This document shows positions 39,675-51,315 of a stretch of 64,000 nucleotides of DNA, piece by piece. This stretch comes from an uncultured Prevotellaceae bacterium (GTDB lineage Bacteria; Bacteroidota; Bacteroidia; Bacteroidales; Bacteroidaceae). The stretch is taken from positions 1-64,000 of the forward strand of contig CAMKSE010000009.1 in the NCBI GenBank assembly GCA_946415365.1, written 5' to 3'. The notes under the pieces were generated by a model. That model was not told where the DNA came from. It was given only the letters and a program-made list of their open reading frames with translations, and made no database searches. Position 1 is the first letter of the stretch. Every line of letters starts with the position of its first letter. The position numbers were made by a program, and so were the translations under genes.

Positions 39675-41459
39675 TTACTTAATTTCCAGATCTCCATATC
39701 CCATGCGCTCACCCTCTGCCAGACGGTCGGCATCGAGTTTAAGGATGCGAACCTTTGTGGCTGGGAACTTGATGGTCTGCCAAATGGGGTTGTTCACGAT
39801 GTTCGAGAACTCGCCGGAGGCCAGCTTCGTCCAGTTCGCCCAGTCGGTAGAGCCCCAGAGGGTGTAGTGCGTGACGATGCCTGCCTTCGTGTCCTGTGGC
39901 GGCAGGTAGCGGAAGGTGGTAAAGGTCTGCTCCGTATCCCAGTCTATCATCATCTGCGTAGGCGTACTGAAGAAGAGATGCAGTGCCGAGCATTTCTTCT
40001 CGCCCGAGTCCGGTATGTCGTCGGTAAGCTCCGGCGCGAGGTACACGCCGAGCTTCTTGATGACTGGGGCACACTTTGCATCCGTGATGGTAAAACGTAG
40101 CCGCGTCGCCGTGACTGTAGGGAAGCAAATAATGCGTCGGTGGCCGATGGTGGTCAGCCCGTCGCCGTTCTCCACCAGCTCGTCTTTCAACGGCACCCAT
40201 TTGCCATCAACTTCAGCCTCTAAAGCAAATTTCTTCACCCGCTGACCCTGCGCAATGTCCTCCTCGACAAGGAAACGGTTAAAGGTCATAGGCTTATCCC
40301 ATTGAATATTGAAGATTGAAGATTGAACATTACCTTCGGTCTGTGCGCCAGCCCCATTTTCAATGTTCCATTTTCCATTTTCAATTAAATTTTCTTTGAA
40401 AACCTCATCAATCATCTTCTTAAACGCGATGCCACGCAGGCTGTCTGTCGGATGAATGCGGCCGTTCGGCGCGATGGGGAAGTTGAGCAGCAGCGTTGAG
40501 TTGCGGCCCACTGATTTATAATAGGTGTCCATCAGCTTCGACAGGCTCTTCACGTGCTCGTTCTCCGTCTCGTGGTAGAACCAGCCCGGACGGATGCTCG
40601 TGTTCGTCTCGCCTGGTACCCATGAGTCGCCGTCCTCCAGTCCGTAGTGCAGCATCGGCCAAGTCACCTCACCGTCGTGGTTCAGCAGACTCCAGTTCGT
40701 CTCGCCCACATTGCCCGCCTCGGTGCCTACCCAGCGCAGGTCACCGCGGTCACTGCCGTCGTTCCATATCAGACATTTGGGTTGCAACTGGCGAATCATC
40801 CTGTACGTCTCAGGCCATTGGTAATAGGTGGTACGGTCTATCTTGCGCGTCTCGTTGGCACCACCATACCAGCCGTCACCGCCGTTGGCCCCGTCGAACC
40901 ACACCTCGAAGATGTCGCCATAGTTGGTCAGCAACTCACGCAGCTGGTTGCGGAAATACTCCACATACGCCGGACGCCCATACTCCGGATGGTTCCTGTC
41001 CCACGGCGAGAGATAGACAGCGAACTCCAATCCCTCCTCACGACAGGCATCAGCCAGCTCGCGCACCACATCACCATTGCCATCTTTCCAAGGCGAGTTC
41101 TTCACCGAGTATTCCGTATAGGCCGAAGGCCACATGCAGAAGCCGCAATGGTGCTTGGCTGTGAAGATGATACCTCGCATGCCAGCCTGCTTGCACACGC
41201 GCGCCCATTGCCTGCAGTCGAGATCCGAGGGATTGAACAGCTTCGGATCCTCATTGCCGAAGCCCCATTCCTGATCCGTGTACGTGTTGAGCGAATAATG
41301 GATAAACGCATACATTTCCATGCCCTGCCAGCGCAGTTGGTTGGCATTCGGCACGGATCCACAGGAAGTAGGACTTACTGTTTGGGCGTGCACCAGCATC
41401 GTAAGCATAGCCAGCAGCATCGTGGCTATCGTCTGTTTATGATTTTTGTTCATTGTCAA
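39675..41459 (-). CDS. GH29 alpha-L-fucosidase
   Basis: WQGMEMYAFIHYSLNTYTDQEWGFG, GIIFTAKHHCGFCMWPS, EVWFDGANGG. Confidence 0.9.
   Translation of the reverse strand: MTMNKNHKQTIATMLLAMLTMLVHAQTVSPTSCGSVPNANQLRWQGMEMYAFIHYSLNTYTDQEWGFGNEDPKLFNPSDLDCRQWARVCKQAGMRGIIFTAKHHCGFCMWPSAYTEYSVKNSPWKDGNGDVVRELADACREEGLEFAVYLSPWDRNHPEYGRPAYVEYFRNQLRELLTNYGDIFEVWFDGANGGDGWYGGANETRKIDRTTYYQWPETYRMIRQLQPKCLIWNDGSDRGDLRWVGTEAGNVGETNWSLLNHDGEVTWPMLHYGLEDGDSWVPGETNTSIRPGWFYHETENEHVKSLSKLMDTYYKSVGRNSTLLLNFPIAPNGRIHPTDSLRGIAFKKMIDEVFKENLIENGKWNIENGAGAQTEGNVQSSIFNIQWDKPMTFNRFLVEEDIAQGQRVKKFALEAEVDGKWVPLKDELVENGDGLTTIGHRRIICFPTVTATRLRFTITDAKCAPVIKKLGVYLAPELTDDIPDSGEKKCSALHLFFSTPTQMMIDWDTEQTFTTFRYLPPQDTKAGIVTHYTLWGSTDWANWTKLASGEFSNIVNNPIWQTIKFPATKVRILKLDADRLAEGERMGYGDLEIK
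40301..40386 (-). repeat. Second copy of the AT-rich inverted-repeat element, inside GH29
   Basis: ATTGAATATTGAAGATTGAAGATTGAACATT ... ATTTTCAATGTTCCATTTTCCATTTTCAATT; encodes [27 protein letters not shown]. Confidence 0.75.
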
Positions 41460-41534
41460 TTTCGGCTACAAAGTTACAGTATTTTCATTAATAAAAGCAA
41501 TAAACCAAGCAATAAAAGAGAGCCGGGCTCTCTT

Positions 41535-41835
41535 TTATTTGCATATCCACTTTCTCCCTCCTCTGATAATCAGTCCCTTCGTATCTGGATACACAAGCTG
41601 GCCTGACAAATTATAGCTCAAGCCAGTAGTCTTAGGGTTTACATCAGCTTTTACCGTTTGACGGATGCTTGTAGCCAGACCTTCTCCCACCGTCCTATCC
41701 CGCAGGACGTAGAGCATCCCGTCCACAACCTCGACGAGATGATGAAGTTCCGCATTCCTATCAGTATGTACGAAAACCCAGAGAACGGCTATAACAAGTA
41801 GCAAAAAAAGAAAATCTTCTGTCCAGAGTTGATAT
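41535..41835 (-). pseudogene. Orphan C-terminal fragment of a secreted protein
   Basis: GLSYNLSGQLVYPDTKGLIIRGGRKWICK* has the Bacteroidales C-terminal tail, but there is no complete upstream gene between guaA and GH29. Confidence 0.45.
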
Positions 41836-43443
41836 CTACTCCCACTCGATCGTTGCGGGCGGCTTGGAGGAGATGTCGTAACAGACGCGGTTGACGCCAC
41901 GGACCTTGTTGATGATCTCGTTTGACACCTTCGCCATGAAGTCGTAAGGGAGATGGGCCCAGTCGGCAGTCATCGCATCGGTAGAGGTGACGGCACGGAG
42001 GGCTACGGGATGCTCATAGGTACGCTCATCGCCCATCACACCGACACTACGGACGGTGGAGAGCAGGATGGCACCAGCCTGCCAGATCTGGTCGTAGAGC
42101 GACACCTCGATGGTGCCGTCCTTCATATCGGCAGGCACACCGGCTGCCAAGACCTTGCGGGCCTCCTCGCCAGAGAGTTTCACCTTGTAGTCGCGCAAAC
42201 CTCTAATATAGATATCATCGGCATCCTGCAGGATTCGCACCTTCTCTGGCGTGATGTCACCCAGGATACGGACGGCAAGACCAGGGCCTGGGAAGGGATG
42301 GCGGGTGATGAGATGCTCAGGCATACCAAGCTGACGACCCACACGACGCACCTCGTCCTTGAACAGCCACTTCAGCGGCTCACAGAGTTGCAGGCGCATC
42401 TCCTTCGGCAGTCCGCCTACGTTATGATGGCTCTTGATGACCTTGCCTGTGATGTTCAGCGACTCGATACGGTCAGGATAGATGGTTCCCTGCGCCAGCC
42501 ACTTGGCATCGGTAATCTTCTTCGCCTCGGCATTGAACACCTCCACGAAGTCACGGCCGATGATCTTACGTTTCTGTTCCGGCTCATCGACACCAGCCAG
42601 GTCAACGAAGAACTTCTCGCTGGCATCGACACCGATCACATTGAGACCCAACACCTTATAGTCGTCCATCACCTGACGGAACTCGTTCTTACGGAGCATG
42701 CCGTGATCGACGAAGATACAGGTGAGGCGGTCGCCAATGGCACGGTTCAGCAGCACAGCAGCGACGGAGGAGTCGACACCGCCTGACAACCCTAATATCA
42801 CCCTATCTTGCCCTAACATCCCTTTCAGTTCTGCCACCGTGGAATCGACAAACGAGGCGGCACTCCACTCCTGACGGGAGCCGCAGATGTCTACCACGAA
42901 GTTCTTCAGCAGCAGCGACCCCTGAAGCGTGTGGAACACCTCGGGATGGAACTGCACAGCCCAAATGGGTTGCTTGGTGGAAGCAAAGGCTGCATTCCGC
43001 ACATCCTTGGTGGAACCGATCACCTCGAAATCCTCAGGGATGGCGGTGATGGTGTCACCATGACTCATCCACACCTGGGAACCCGTAGAGAAGCCCTTGA
43101 AAAGCGGATTGTAGAGATTAATGGTCTCAAGGTTGGCACGACCGTACTCACGACTGTCGGCCTTCTCCACCTTACCGCCTAAGGTATGGCTGATGAACTG
43201 CGCACCATAGCAGATGCCCAGCACGGGGAGACGCCCGACGAACTGACTCAGGTCTACCTTGAACGCCTCAGGGTCATGAACCGAGAAGGGCGAACCGCTC
43301 AGGATCACACCAATGACCGAGGGGTCGTCCTTCGGGAACTTGTTATAGGGTAAAATCTCACAAAACGTATCGAGTTCACGAACCCTGCGGCCTATCAGCT
43401 GCGTGGTCTGTGAACCGAAATCAAGAATAATTATCTTTTGCAT
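41836..43443 (-). CDS. guaA: GMP synthase (glutamine-hydrolysing)
   Basis: [53 protein letters not shown]. Confidence 0.96.
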   Translation of the reverse strand: MQKIIILDFGSQTTQLIGRRVRELDTFCEILPYNKFPKDDPSVIGVILSGSPFSVHDPEAFKVDLSQFVGRLPVLGICYGAQFISHTLGGKVEKADSREYGRANLETINLYNPLFKGFSTGSQVWMSHGDTITAIPEDFEVIGSTKDVRNAAFASTKQPIWAVQFHPEVFHTLQGSLLLKNFVVDICGSRQEWSAASFVDSTVAELKGMLGQDRVILGLSGGVDSSVAAVLLNRAIGDRLTCIFVDHGMLRKNEFRQVMDDYKVLGLNVIGVDASEKFFVDLAGVDEPEQKRKIIGRDFVEVFNAEAKKITDAKWLAQGTIYPDRIESLNITGKVIKSHHNVGGLPKEMRLQLCEPLKWLFKDEVRRVGRQLGMPEHLITRHPFPGPGLAVRILGDITPEKVRILQDADDIYIRGLRDYKVKLSGEEARKVLAAGVPADMKDGTIEVSLYDQIWQAGAILLSTVRSVGVMGDERTYEHPVALRAVTSTDAMTADWAHLPYDFMAKVSNEIINKVRGVNRVCYDISSKPPATIEWE

Positions 43444-43523
43444 ATTTCAATTAATGAGTAATATTCTATTTATGAAACGAATGGCCATAATCATTCGTAA
43501 TTATCCGTCATTATTATGGTAAA

Positions 43524-44270
43524 TTATGGTTTATTATGTGAATTTGTTTCTATGAAAACCTCCGCTTGTTCGAGGGTGTCGAGCTTGCCGACATCGAGCA
43601 GCCGCAGGTTTTTCTGCTCATAGCCAAGGAACGTGCATTGACGGCAGTACTTCAGATAGAAGTCGATAATGCCGAATCTATCAGGCATCCCGGCAAAGAG
43701 AGAAAACGTCTGTGGGGAGATCATGTGTATGCCGCTAAATGCCAATGACCTTCCCTCGTCGCCACGAACTTCACACGTCTCGATGTTCTTCCAGCCACAA
43801 AGCTGCATCTCATCGTCAAACTGCAGATAGCGCTTCGTCTGGCGTTTGCTGACAAGCAGCAGCGCATCAACGGCAGCATCTGTGGCCGCAGTACTTTCGG
43901 CTAATTCTAAGAAATTTTTCAGATCCATGTTACTCAGGATATCCACATTATGGATCAGCACCGGACTTTCCTGGTCGAACAGCGGCAATGCCTTTTTGAT
44001 GCCACCACCCGTTTCTAAGAGGCCGGCCGTTTCATCGGAGATGCGGATGTCGAGGCCGAAGTTGTCGTTGGCAGCGAGATAATCGACAATCTGCTGTGCG
44101 AAATGATGCACGTTGATGACGATGCGCTCATAGCCCGCCGACTTGAGTTTCTGGATGACATGCCACAACAACGGCTGTCCCCCTACCCTCACAAGTGCCT
44201 TGGGCATCGTGTCGGTCAGCGGCTTCAGTCTGGTACCCAGACCTGCGGCAAAAATCATCGCCTGCCTCAT
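43524..44270 (-). CDS. MurU-like sugar-phosphate nucleotidyltransferase
   Basis: MRQAMIFAAGLGTRLKPLTDTMPKALVRVGGQPLLWHVI; next to an AmgK-like kinase. Confidence 0.82.
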   Translation of the reverse strand: MRQAMIFAAGLGTRLKPLTDTMPKALVRVGGQPLLWHVIQKLKSAGYERIVINVHHFAQQIVDYLAANDNFGLDIRISDETAGLLETGGGIKKALPLFDQESPVLIHNVDILSNMDLKNFLELAESTAATDAAVDALLLVSKRQTKRYLQFDDEMQLCGWKNIETCEVRGDEGRSLAFSGIHMISPQTFSLFAGMPDRFGIIDFYLKYCRQCTFLGYEQKNLRLLDVGKLDTLEQAEVFIETNSHNKP

Positions 44271-44292
44271 CTGCAATGACGCTCCAACGGTA

Positions 44293-44673
44293 TTACCATC
44301 CTCCGAAGGCATCGGTCACACCCTGAAGGATACCCTTTAGTTCGTTGATGAAACCATTCAGGCGGTCGGTGATATTCTCCTTGGCACCACGGGCCATATA
44401 GCCTGCACATTCGCCTTCAAGTCTGCCGATACGGGCTTTCTCTGCCGGCGTGTAGTCAAACTCGTACTTCTTCACCTTCTTCGTGAGCTGCACGAACTTC
44501 TTGCCGGCCTTCTCCCAGTCCTGCACATCATAATAGCGGCTGTTGTCACGCAGCTCGGTGGAGAAGCTCTCCAGCTGATCGATTGCCCGCTGCTTCGTTG
44601 AGCAGGAGGTCAGGGCCAATGCCAGTGCGGTACAGGCCATCCAATACTTCATTTTCTTCATAGGACTATTCAT
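44293..44673 (-). CDS. Small lipoprotein
   Basis: CTALALALTSCSTKQRAIDQLE lipobox. Confidence 0.7.
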   Translation of the reverse strand: MNSPMKKMKYWMACTALALALTSCSTKQRAIDQLESFSTELRDNSRYYDVQDWEKAGKKFVQLTKKVKKYEFDYTPAEKARIGRLEGECAGYMARGAKENITDRLNGFINELKGILQGVTDAFGGW

Positions 44674-44684
44674 ATTTATCTGGT

Positions 44685-46247
44685 TTATGACTCTTTTTCC
44701 AATACTTGAGTGATACCCTGCTCACGGTGACAGATGCGCACCTCGATGCCGAAACGCTCGTGGATGTGCTCTGCCAGGTGTTGTGCGGAATAGACCGAAC
44801 GGTGCTGACCGCCCGTACAGCCGAAGGAGAACATTAGTGAGGTGAAGCCACGCTGGATGTAACGGCGCACATGGGCATCGGCCAACTTATAGACCGAGTC
44901 GAGGAAGGTGAGTATCTCACCGTCATCCTCCAGGAAACGGATGACCGGCTCATCGAGACCCGTCAGTTTCTTATAGGGCTCATAGCGTCCGGGATTATGG
45001 GTAGAACGGCAGTCGAACACATAGCCGCCACCATTACCGCTCTCGTCCTCAGGTATTCCCTTTCCGTAGGAGAAGCTATAGACTCTTACCACCAACGGTC
45101 CCTGGGCATCGTACTTCGAGAAGGTGGCGGGACCATCCTGGGGATGGGCCTTATAGGGATTGAGGTCGGTTGTCTTATAGCCGTCGGCACGACTGGGGGT
45201 AGCCTCTATCTGCTGGAACTGCGGCAGCTCGGTCAGTTTCTGAAGTATCTCCATCAGGTGGGGATAGTGGAAACGACCTTGGAGCTGAATCAGTTCACGG
45301 AGGTTCTGGATGGCTGGGGGTATCGACTCAATGAAGTGTTTCTTCTGCTCGAAATAGCCCCTAAAGCCGTATGCGCCCAACACCTGAAGCGTGCGGAAGA
45401 GCACAAACAGCGAAAGGCGGTTGACAAAATGTCGCACGGGTGGAACCTCGGTATAGTTCTTCAGCGAATTATAGTATTCGTAGACTAACTCACGACGCAG
45501 TTTGTGAGGATATTTTGCCGATGCCTGCCAGAGGAACGAGGCCAAATCGTAGTAGTACGGCCCCTTGCGTCCACCCTGATAGTCGATGAACCAAGGATTC
45601 CCCTCGTGATCGAGCATCACGTTGCGGGCCTGGAAGTCACGATACAGGAAACAGTCTACCGACTCCTGGCTCCTCGCTCCTGGCTCCTCAAAAGTCAGGT
45701 CTTTCGCAAAAAGACGGAAGTCGGCTTCAAGTTTCAACTCGTGGAAGTCGATCTCTGTGGCCTTCAGGAAACAGTACTTGAAGTAGTTCAGGTCGAAGAG
45801 CACACTATCCTGATTGAACTCCGCCTGCGGATAACAGTTAGAGAAATCAAGTCCGATAGCACCACGGATCTGAAAGTTCGGCAACTCACGGATAGTCCGT
45901 CGCAGCAGTTCCTGTTCTTTCAGGGTGTATCGTCCTCCAGCCTCACGACCACCCTGCACGGCGTCGAAGAGTGACATCGAACCAAGGTCTGTCTGCAGAT
46001 AGCGCAACTGATCGTCGCTGGCAGCAAGGATCTTCGGCACAGGCAACTGACGGCGGCTGAAATGCTCCGTCAGATAGATGAAGGCATGGTCCTCATCACG
46101 ACTGGTACCGATGACACCTATCACCGTCTGTCCGTCATGATCCGTCAGTCGGTAATAGGTACGGTTACTGCCGCCACCAGGAATCTGCTGGACATTGACA
46201 GGCTCTGAGCCTCTCCACTGCTGATAGAGTTCTAACAATTTCTGCAT
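44685..46247 (-). CDS. Fusion of AmgK-like aminoglycoside-phosphotransferase-fold kinase and RapZ C-terminal domain
   Basis: N-terminus GGGSNRTYYRLT, FLYRDFQARNVMLD..PWFIDYQGGRKGPYYYDLAS; C-terminus SFSYGKGIPEDESGNGGGYVFDCRSTHNPGRYEPYKKLTG...FSFGCTGGQHRSVYSAQHLAEH. Confidence 0.88.
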   Translation of the reverse strand: MQKLLELYQQWRGSEPVNVQQIPGGGSNRTYYRLTDHDGQTVIGVIGTSRDEDHAFIYLTEHFSRRQLPVPKILAASDDQLRYLQTDLGSMSLFDAVQGGREAGGRYTLKEQELLRRTIRELPNFQIRGAIGLDFSNCYPQAEFNQDSVLFDLNYFKYCFLKATEIDFHELKLEADFRLFAKDLTFEEPGARSQESVDCFLYRDFQARNVMLDHEGNPWFIDYQGGRKGPYYYDLASFLWQASAKYPHKLRRELVYEYYNSLKNYTEVPPVRHFVNRLSLFVLFRTLQVLGAYGFRGYFEQKKHFIESIPPAIQNLRELIQLQGRFHYPHLMEILQKLTELPQFQQIEATPSRADGYKTTDLNPYKAHPQDGPATFSKYDAQGPLVVRVYSFSYGKGIPEDESGNGGGYVFDCRSTHNPGRYEPYKKLTGLDEPVIRFLEDDGEILTFLDSVYKLADAHVRRYIQRGFTSLMFSFGCTGGQHRSVYSAQHLAEHIHERFGIEVRICHREQGITQVLEKES

Positions 46248-46330
46248 GATGGCTGCAAAGGTACAAAAAAGAAGTGAAAAGTGAATGGTGAATAGTTAAA
46301 AATTTGCTTCCGCACGTCAATTATTGGTCA

Positions 46331-49195
46331 TCATTGCAGGGTGACGGCCATCAGGCCGATGACGACATCATTGGAAAGGGTGTGAACGGAGACCGACTTC
46401 AGGCGCTTCTCCGGATGGAGCGGCATCGAGAGCATCTGGGCGGCGCCACCTGGAATCTCACGACCATAGACGCCCTTGATATCCAGCACCTTACCCAAAT
46501 CACGACTCACGTCACCCGTGCCAAGACAGACCCGATACGGACGGGGCTGCGGAGCCTGAAAGGCCTTGCCGTCGATATAGTAGTCTTGTTCGATAGGACA
46601 CCAGTTGTCAGGATTCCGCAGCGCAAGGGTATCTGTCGTATTGTCAGTATATGTGACGACAACAAGTCCGTTGTCGATACGACTCTGCATGTGGTTCGTA
46701 GAACCGGCCATCAACAGATAGGCTCTCTCTGCCCTACCCTCCAACGGGATCGTCACAGCGTCGGGATAGTTATCCCAAAGGCTGGTATAGACAATGTTCC
46801 GGCCCATTGCAGGCGTAAGGAAAGGAACGCCTGCCACACGGAAGATGCCGTCGCGGATGAGCGTACGGAAAACGGAGTCGTTGATCTCTGCCGTCTGTTG
46901 CGGGTGGCACCACTCACCGATGCCCTGCTTGGGAATCTGAAGCGTCGTGGTCTGCGGACGAGGAGAGAGGTATTCGTTCTTGAAGATATCATCAACTTCA
47001 GCATTAAAGAATCCGTTGATCTTCTGCGGCTTGAACGGCTTCGAGAGATCCGGCTCTTCGAGGCCGAGTATCATATCACAGAGGGACGGTTCTTTTGTTA
47101 CATCGCTGCTATCACAAATGAACCGTCCCTCTGTGATATCCCTCTGTGATACCTCAATGATCTGGTGTTCCTCGCTGGTGCCCTCAATGTCGCGATATTG
47201 TCCGTTATCAAGATTCTGGCGGAAGACGATCTTCAGCGGCCGACGAAAATGCTGAGTAATCTCATAAACATCTTTACCATCCTTGCGCGTAAACTTATAA
47301 TCCAAATAGGGTGTCTTCACACTGGCACTGTTCCAATCAGACGGAAATCCAGGACGTATAATACATTGTCCGTCAATAGCTTGTGGAATAATGCCAAAGA
47401 GTCCCTGTAACAGCGTTCTTGATGAGATGCCGATACAATCTCCGAAATCACGGTAGCACTCACCTCGGGCTGCGTCGTACTGGCTGATCTGCCCGAAGTT
47501 GGCAGGCGACTGTCCATAATACATCTGGTCGAGGACATTCGCCTTCATCAAACGAAAAGCCTCATCATGACGGCCTGCCTCAAAATAGGCCAAGGCAGTA
47601 TGCATCACCTCGGCAGCCGCCACGTTGTTGATGCTCCAGGCGTATGGCAACCAGTCGGTAGTAGAGATGGTCTGGTAGCCATTCCCTATGTCAATGTGTG
47701 GGATTTGGTCGTCTATGTAGCGGGTGGCCTGATAGGCTTGCTCAGGCGTGCAGGCGCCGCAGTCGATAGGCGTATAGATGCTCCAGACGGCAGGATGGTC
47801 GTGCAAGCGTTTCAGTCCCATCCCGTCCTGATATTCTGCCCAAACGCCCTTTTGAGGCATCCACAGCCGTTCGTTCATGGCCTTCAAGATGGCATCTGCC
47901 TCATCCTGATATGGTTTTGGATCCTGGCCGATCATCTCCGCCATACGTGCTGCCAGTTTGTTACCGCGATAGTTATAGGCCGAGGAATGCGTCACAGCCC
48001 CACCACTATAGTAGAGTGCGTCCGAGGCCCAGATACAACAATAGGCATCGTAGAGATGGTCGCCGTCAGGGTCATAGTTACGTTTCTCCCAAGCCAGATG
48101 TGAAGTAATGACGGGCCACATCTTTTTCATATAGACCGTATCGGCATCATACTGGAAATGCCAGAGCAACTCATCGATGTAGTTCAGGTTCATGTCGTAG
48201 TGGTGCATCTGGTCGTTGCGCTCCGGATTACGACAGATATAGCCATTACTATACATCTGCGTCCCCCATCGTTTCTCAGCCCGTGCGAGGTTGAGTACAG
48301 AATCCTGTGATGGATGGGGAATGGTGGGTTCGACCTCTGTCACCTGACTCTTGGCGTAGGCATCGAAATGACTCACCGCCCGCTCGTTCCATCCTAACAC
48401 ATCACCCACGTATGCGGCCCTCCATCCAGCCAGTGGCATACGCCAGCCCACACAGCCATGTAGCCATGTCTGTCCGTCCCAGTCACCATCGGCAGCCAAT
48501 ACCAAGGCGCCGCCAAGGGGATTGATATAAGGGTCTGGCGTTTCAAACTGAAGGCGGCTTGCAAGGGTTTTGCCGTATCCTGAGGCATGACTGAAGTCCG
48601 CCCTCCCCTGCTCCTCATCCACTTCAACCAGCGAGTCGAGGATCACCTCCAGATAATGCTGGCCGTTCAACGACACTTCCACCGTCTGCAAAGGCTCGCC
48701 CGCTGCCTCAAACACACCAGAAAGGTCAGCGCCGATATCACCATTACGGCTTAACTTGGTCTGCACGATGCCACTGACCAAAGCCTTCATCTGCAGAGGC
48801 TGTGATGTGGAAATCTCCCAAACCGCCTTCTCGCCATCAGGCATCGCGGCCACCTCCATCGTCAACTCGGCATCCTGCCAACGCCTGTCGCGCAGACGAT
48901 ATCGGCGCACGCCTTCCTCATACCACGCCTTACAATAGTCGGTAGAATCGAGGGGCACACCATTGACCACGAAGCGGATATTGCGATGATGACCTTTCTT
49001 GACGACAGCGAACACGGGACGGTCACTGGTCTCCAACCGCCAGTCGGTATGACTGCCGTATAATGCCCTTGTGAAACGGTTTGTGCCGTTCTCACAGACA
49101 AAGGCATTGCCTTGAGGCACATACTGCTGTCTGCGCTCCTGAGCGAGAACCAACAAGCAGACAGATACAGCGATTATCAGGAATACTCTTCTCAT
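46331..49195 (-). CDS. DUF4450-like, (alpha/alpha)6-type glycoside hydrolase-like secreted protein
   Basis: MRRVFLIIAVSVCLLVLA signal; RQQYVPQGNAFVCENGTNRFTRALYGSHTDWRLETSDRPVFAV. Confidence 0.75.
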   Translation of the reverse strand: MRRVFLIIAVSVCLLVLAQERRQQYVPQGNAFVCENGTNRFTRALYGSHTDWRLETSDRPVFAVVKKGHHRNIRFVVNGVPLDSTDYCKAWYEEGVRRYRLRDRRWQDAELTMEVAAMPDGEKAVWEISTSQPLQMKALVSGIVQTKLSRNGDIGADLSGVFEAAGEPLQTVEVSLNGQHYLEVILDSLVEVDEEQGRADFSHASGYGKTLASRLQFETPDPYINPLGGALVLAADGDWDGQTWLHGCVGWRMPLAGWRAAYVGDVLGWNERAVSHFDAYAKSQVTEVEPTIPHPSQDSVLNLARAEKRWGTQMYSNGYICRNPERNDQMHHYDMNLNYIDELLWHFQYDADTVYMKKMWPVITSHLAWEKRNYDPDGDHLYDAYCCIWASDALYYSGGAVTHSSAYNYRGNKLAARMAEMIGQDPKPYQDEADAILKAMNERLWMPQKGVWAEYQDGMGLKRLHDHPAVWSIYTPIDCGACTPEQAYQATRYIDDQIPHIDIGNGYQTISTTDWLPYAWSINNVAAAEVMHTALAYFEAGRHDEAFRLMKANVLDQMYYGQSPANFGQISQYDAARGECYRDFGDCIGISSRTLLQGLFGIIPQAIDGQCIIRPGFPSDWNSASVKTPYLDYKFTRKDGKDVYEITQHFRRPLKIVFRQNLDNGQYRDIEGTSEEHQIIEVSQRDITEGRFICDSSDVTKEPSLCDMILGLEEPDLSKPFKPQKINGFFNAEVDDIFKNEYLSPRPQTTTLQIPKQGIGEWCHPQQTAEINDSVFRTLIRDGIFRVAGVPFLTPAMGRNIVYTSLWDNYPDAVTIPLEGRAERAYLLMAGSTNHMQSRIDNGLVVVTYTDNTTDTLALRNPDNWCPIEQDYYIDGKAFQAPQPRPYRVCLGTGDVSRDLGKVLDIKGVYGREIPGGAAQMLSMPLHPEKRLKSVSVHTLSNDVVIGLMAVTLQ
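47076..47153 (-). repeat. REPIN-like element plus extra half-copy inside the DUF4450-like gene
   Basis: TCACAGAGGGACGGTTCTTTTGTTA (47076-47100) ... TCACAAATGAACCGTCCCTCTGTGA (47112-47136), then TATCCCTCTGTGATACC. Confidence 0.85.
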
Positions 49196-49218
49196 TCGCC
49201 GCCAAAGGTACAAAAAAA

Positions 49219-49236
49219 ACCGCAGTTTTCTGCGGT
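49219..49236 (-). terminator. groL terminator
   Basis: ACCGCAG/CTGCGGT with T-tract. Confidence 0.8.
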
Positions 49237-49264
49237 TTTTTATAGAATATTACATGATATGTTA

Positions 49265-50911
<1,647 letters not shown>

Positions 50912-50926
50912 TTACTTTTTACCTTT

Positions 50927-51199
50927 TTACTTTTCAATGACTGCGAGGACGTCGCTCTGGCGCATCATGAGATACTTGGTGCCCTCGAATTCGAGCTCAG
51001 TGCCACTATACTTGCCGTAAAGCACTTCGTCACCCTCTTTCAGGATCATTGCCTCGTCTTTCGTTCCCTGACCAACGGCCTTGATGGTGCCATGAAGGGG
51101 TTTCTCCTTGGCAGTATCAGGAATGATGATACCACCGATCTTCTCTTCTGCCGGTGCGGGCAATACCAGCACGCGGTCTGCTAATGGTTTGATGTTCAT
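50927..51199 (-). CDS. groS: Co-chaperonin GroES
   Basis: [34 protein letters not shown]; start set to 51199. Confidence 0.97.
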   Translation of the reverse strand: MNIKPLADRVLVLPAPAEEKIGGIIIPDTAKEKPLHGTIKAVGQGTKDEAMILKEGDEVLYGKYSGTELEFEGTKYLMMRQSDVLAVIEK

Positions 51200-51315
51200 A
51201 ATACAAATTTTTATTATAATGTTATACCTTTTAATAAATTTAGGCGGAAGGTCTTTCAACCACTCCGCCTTTCTCTCTGCCAAAACCGTGCCAGTTCATA
51301 GGGTATGCCAACTTG

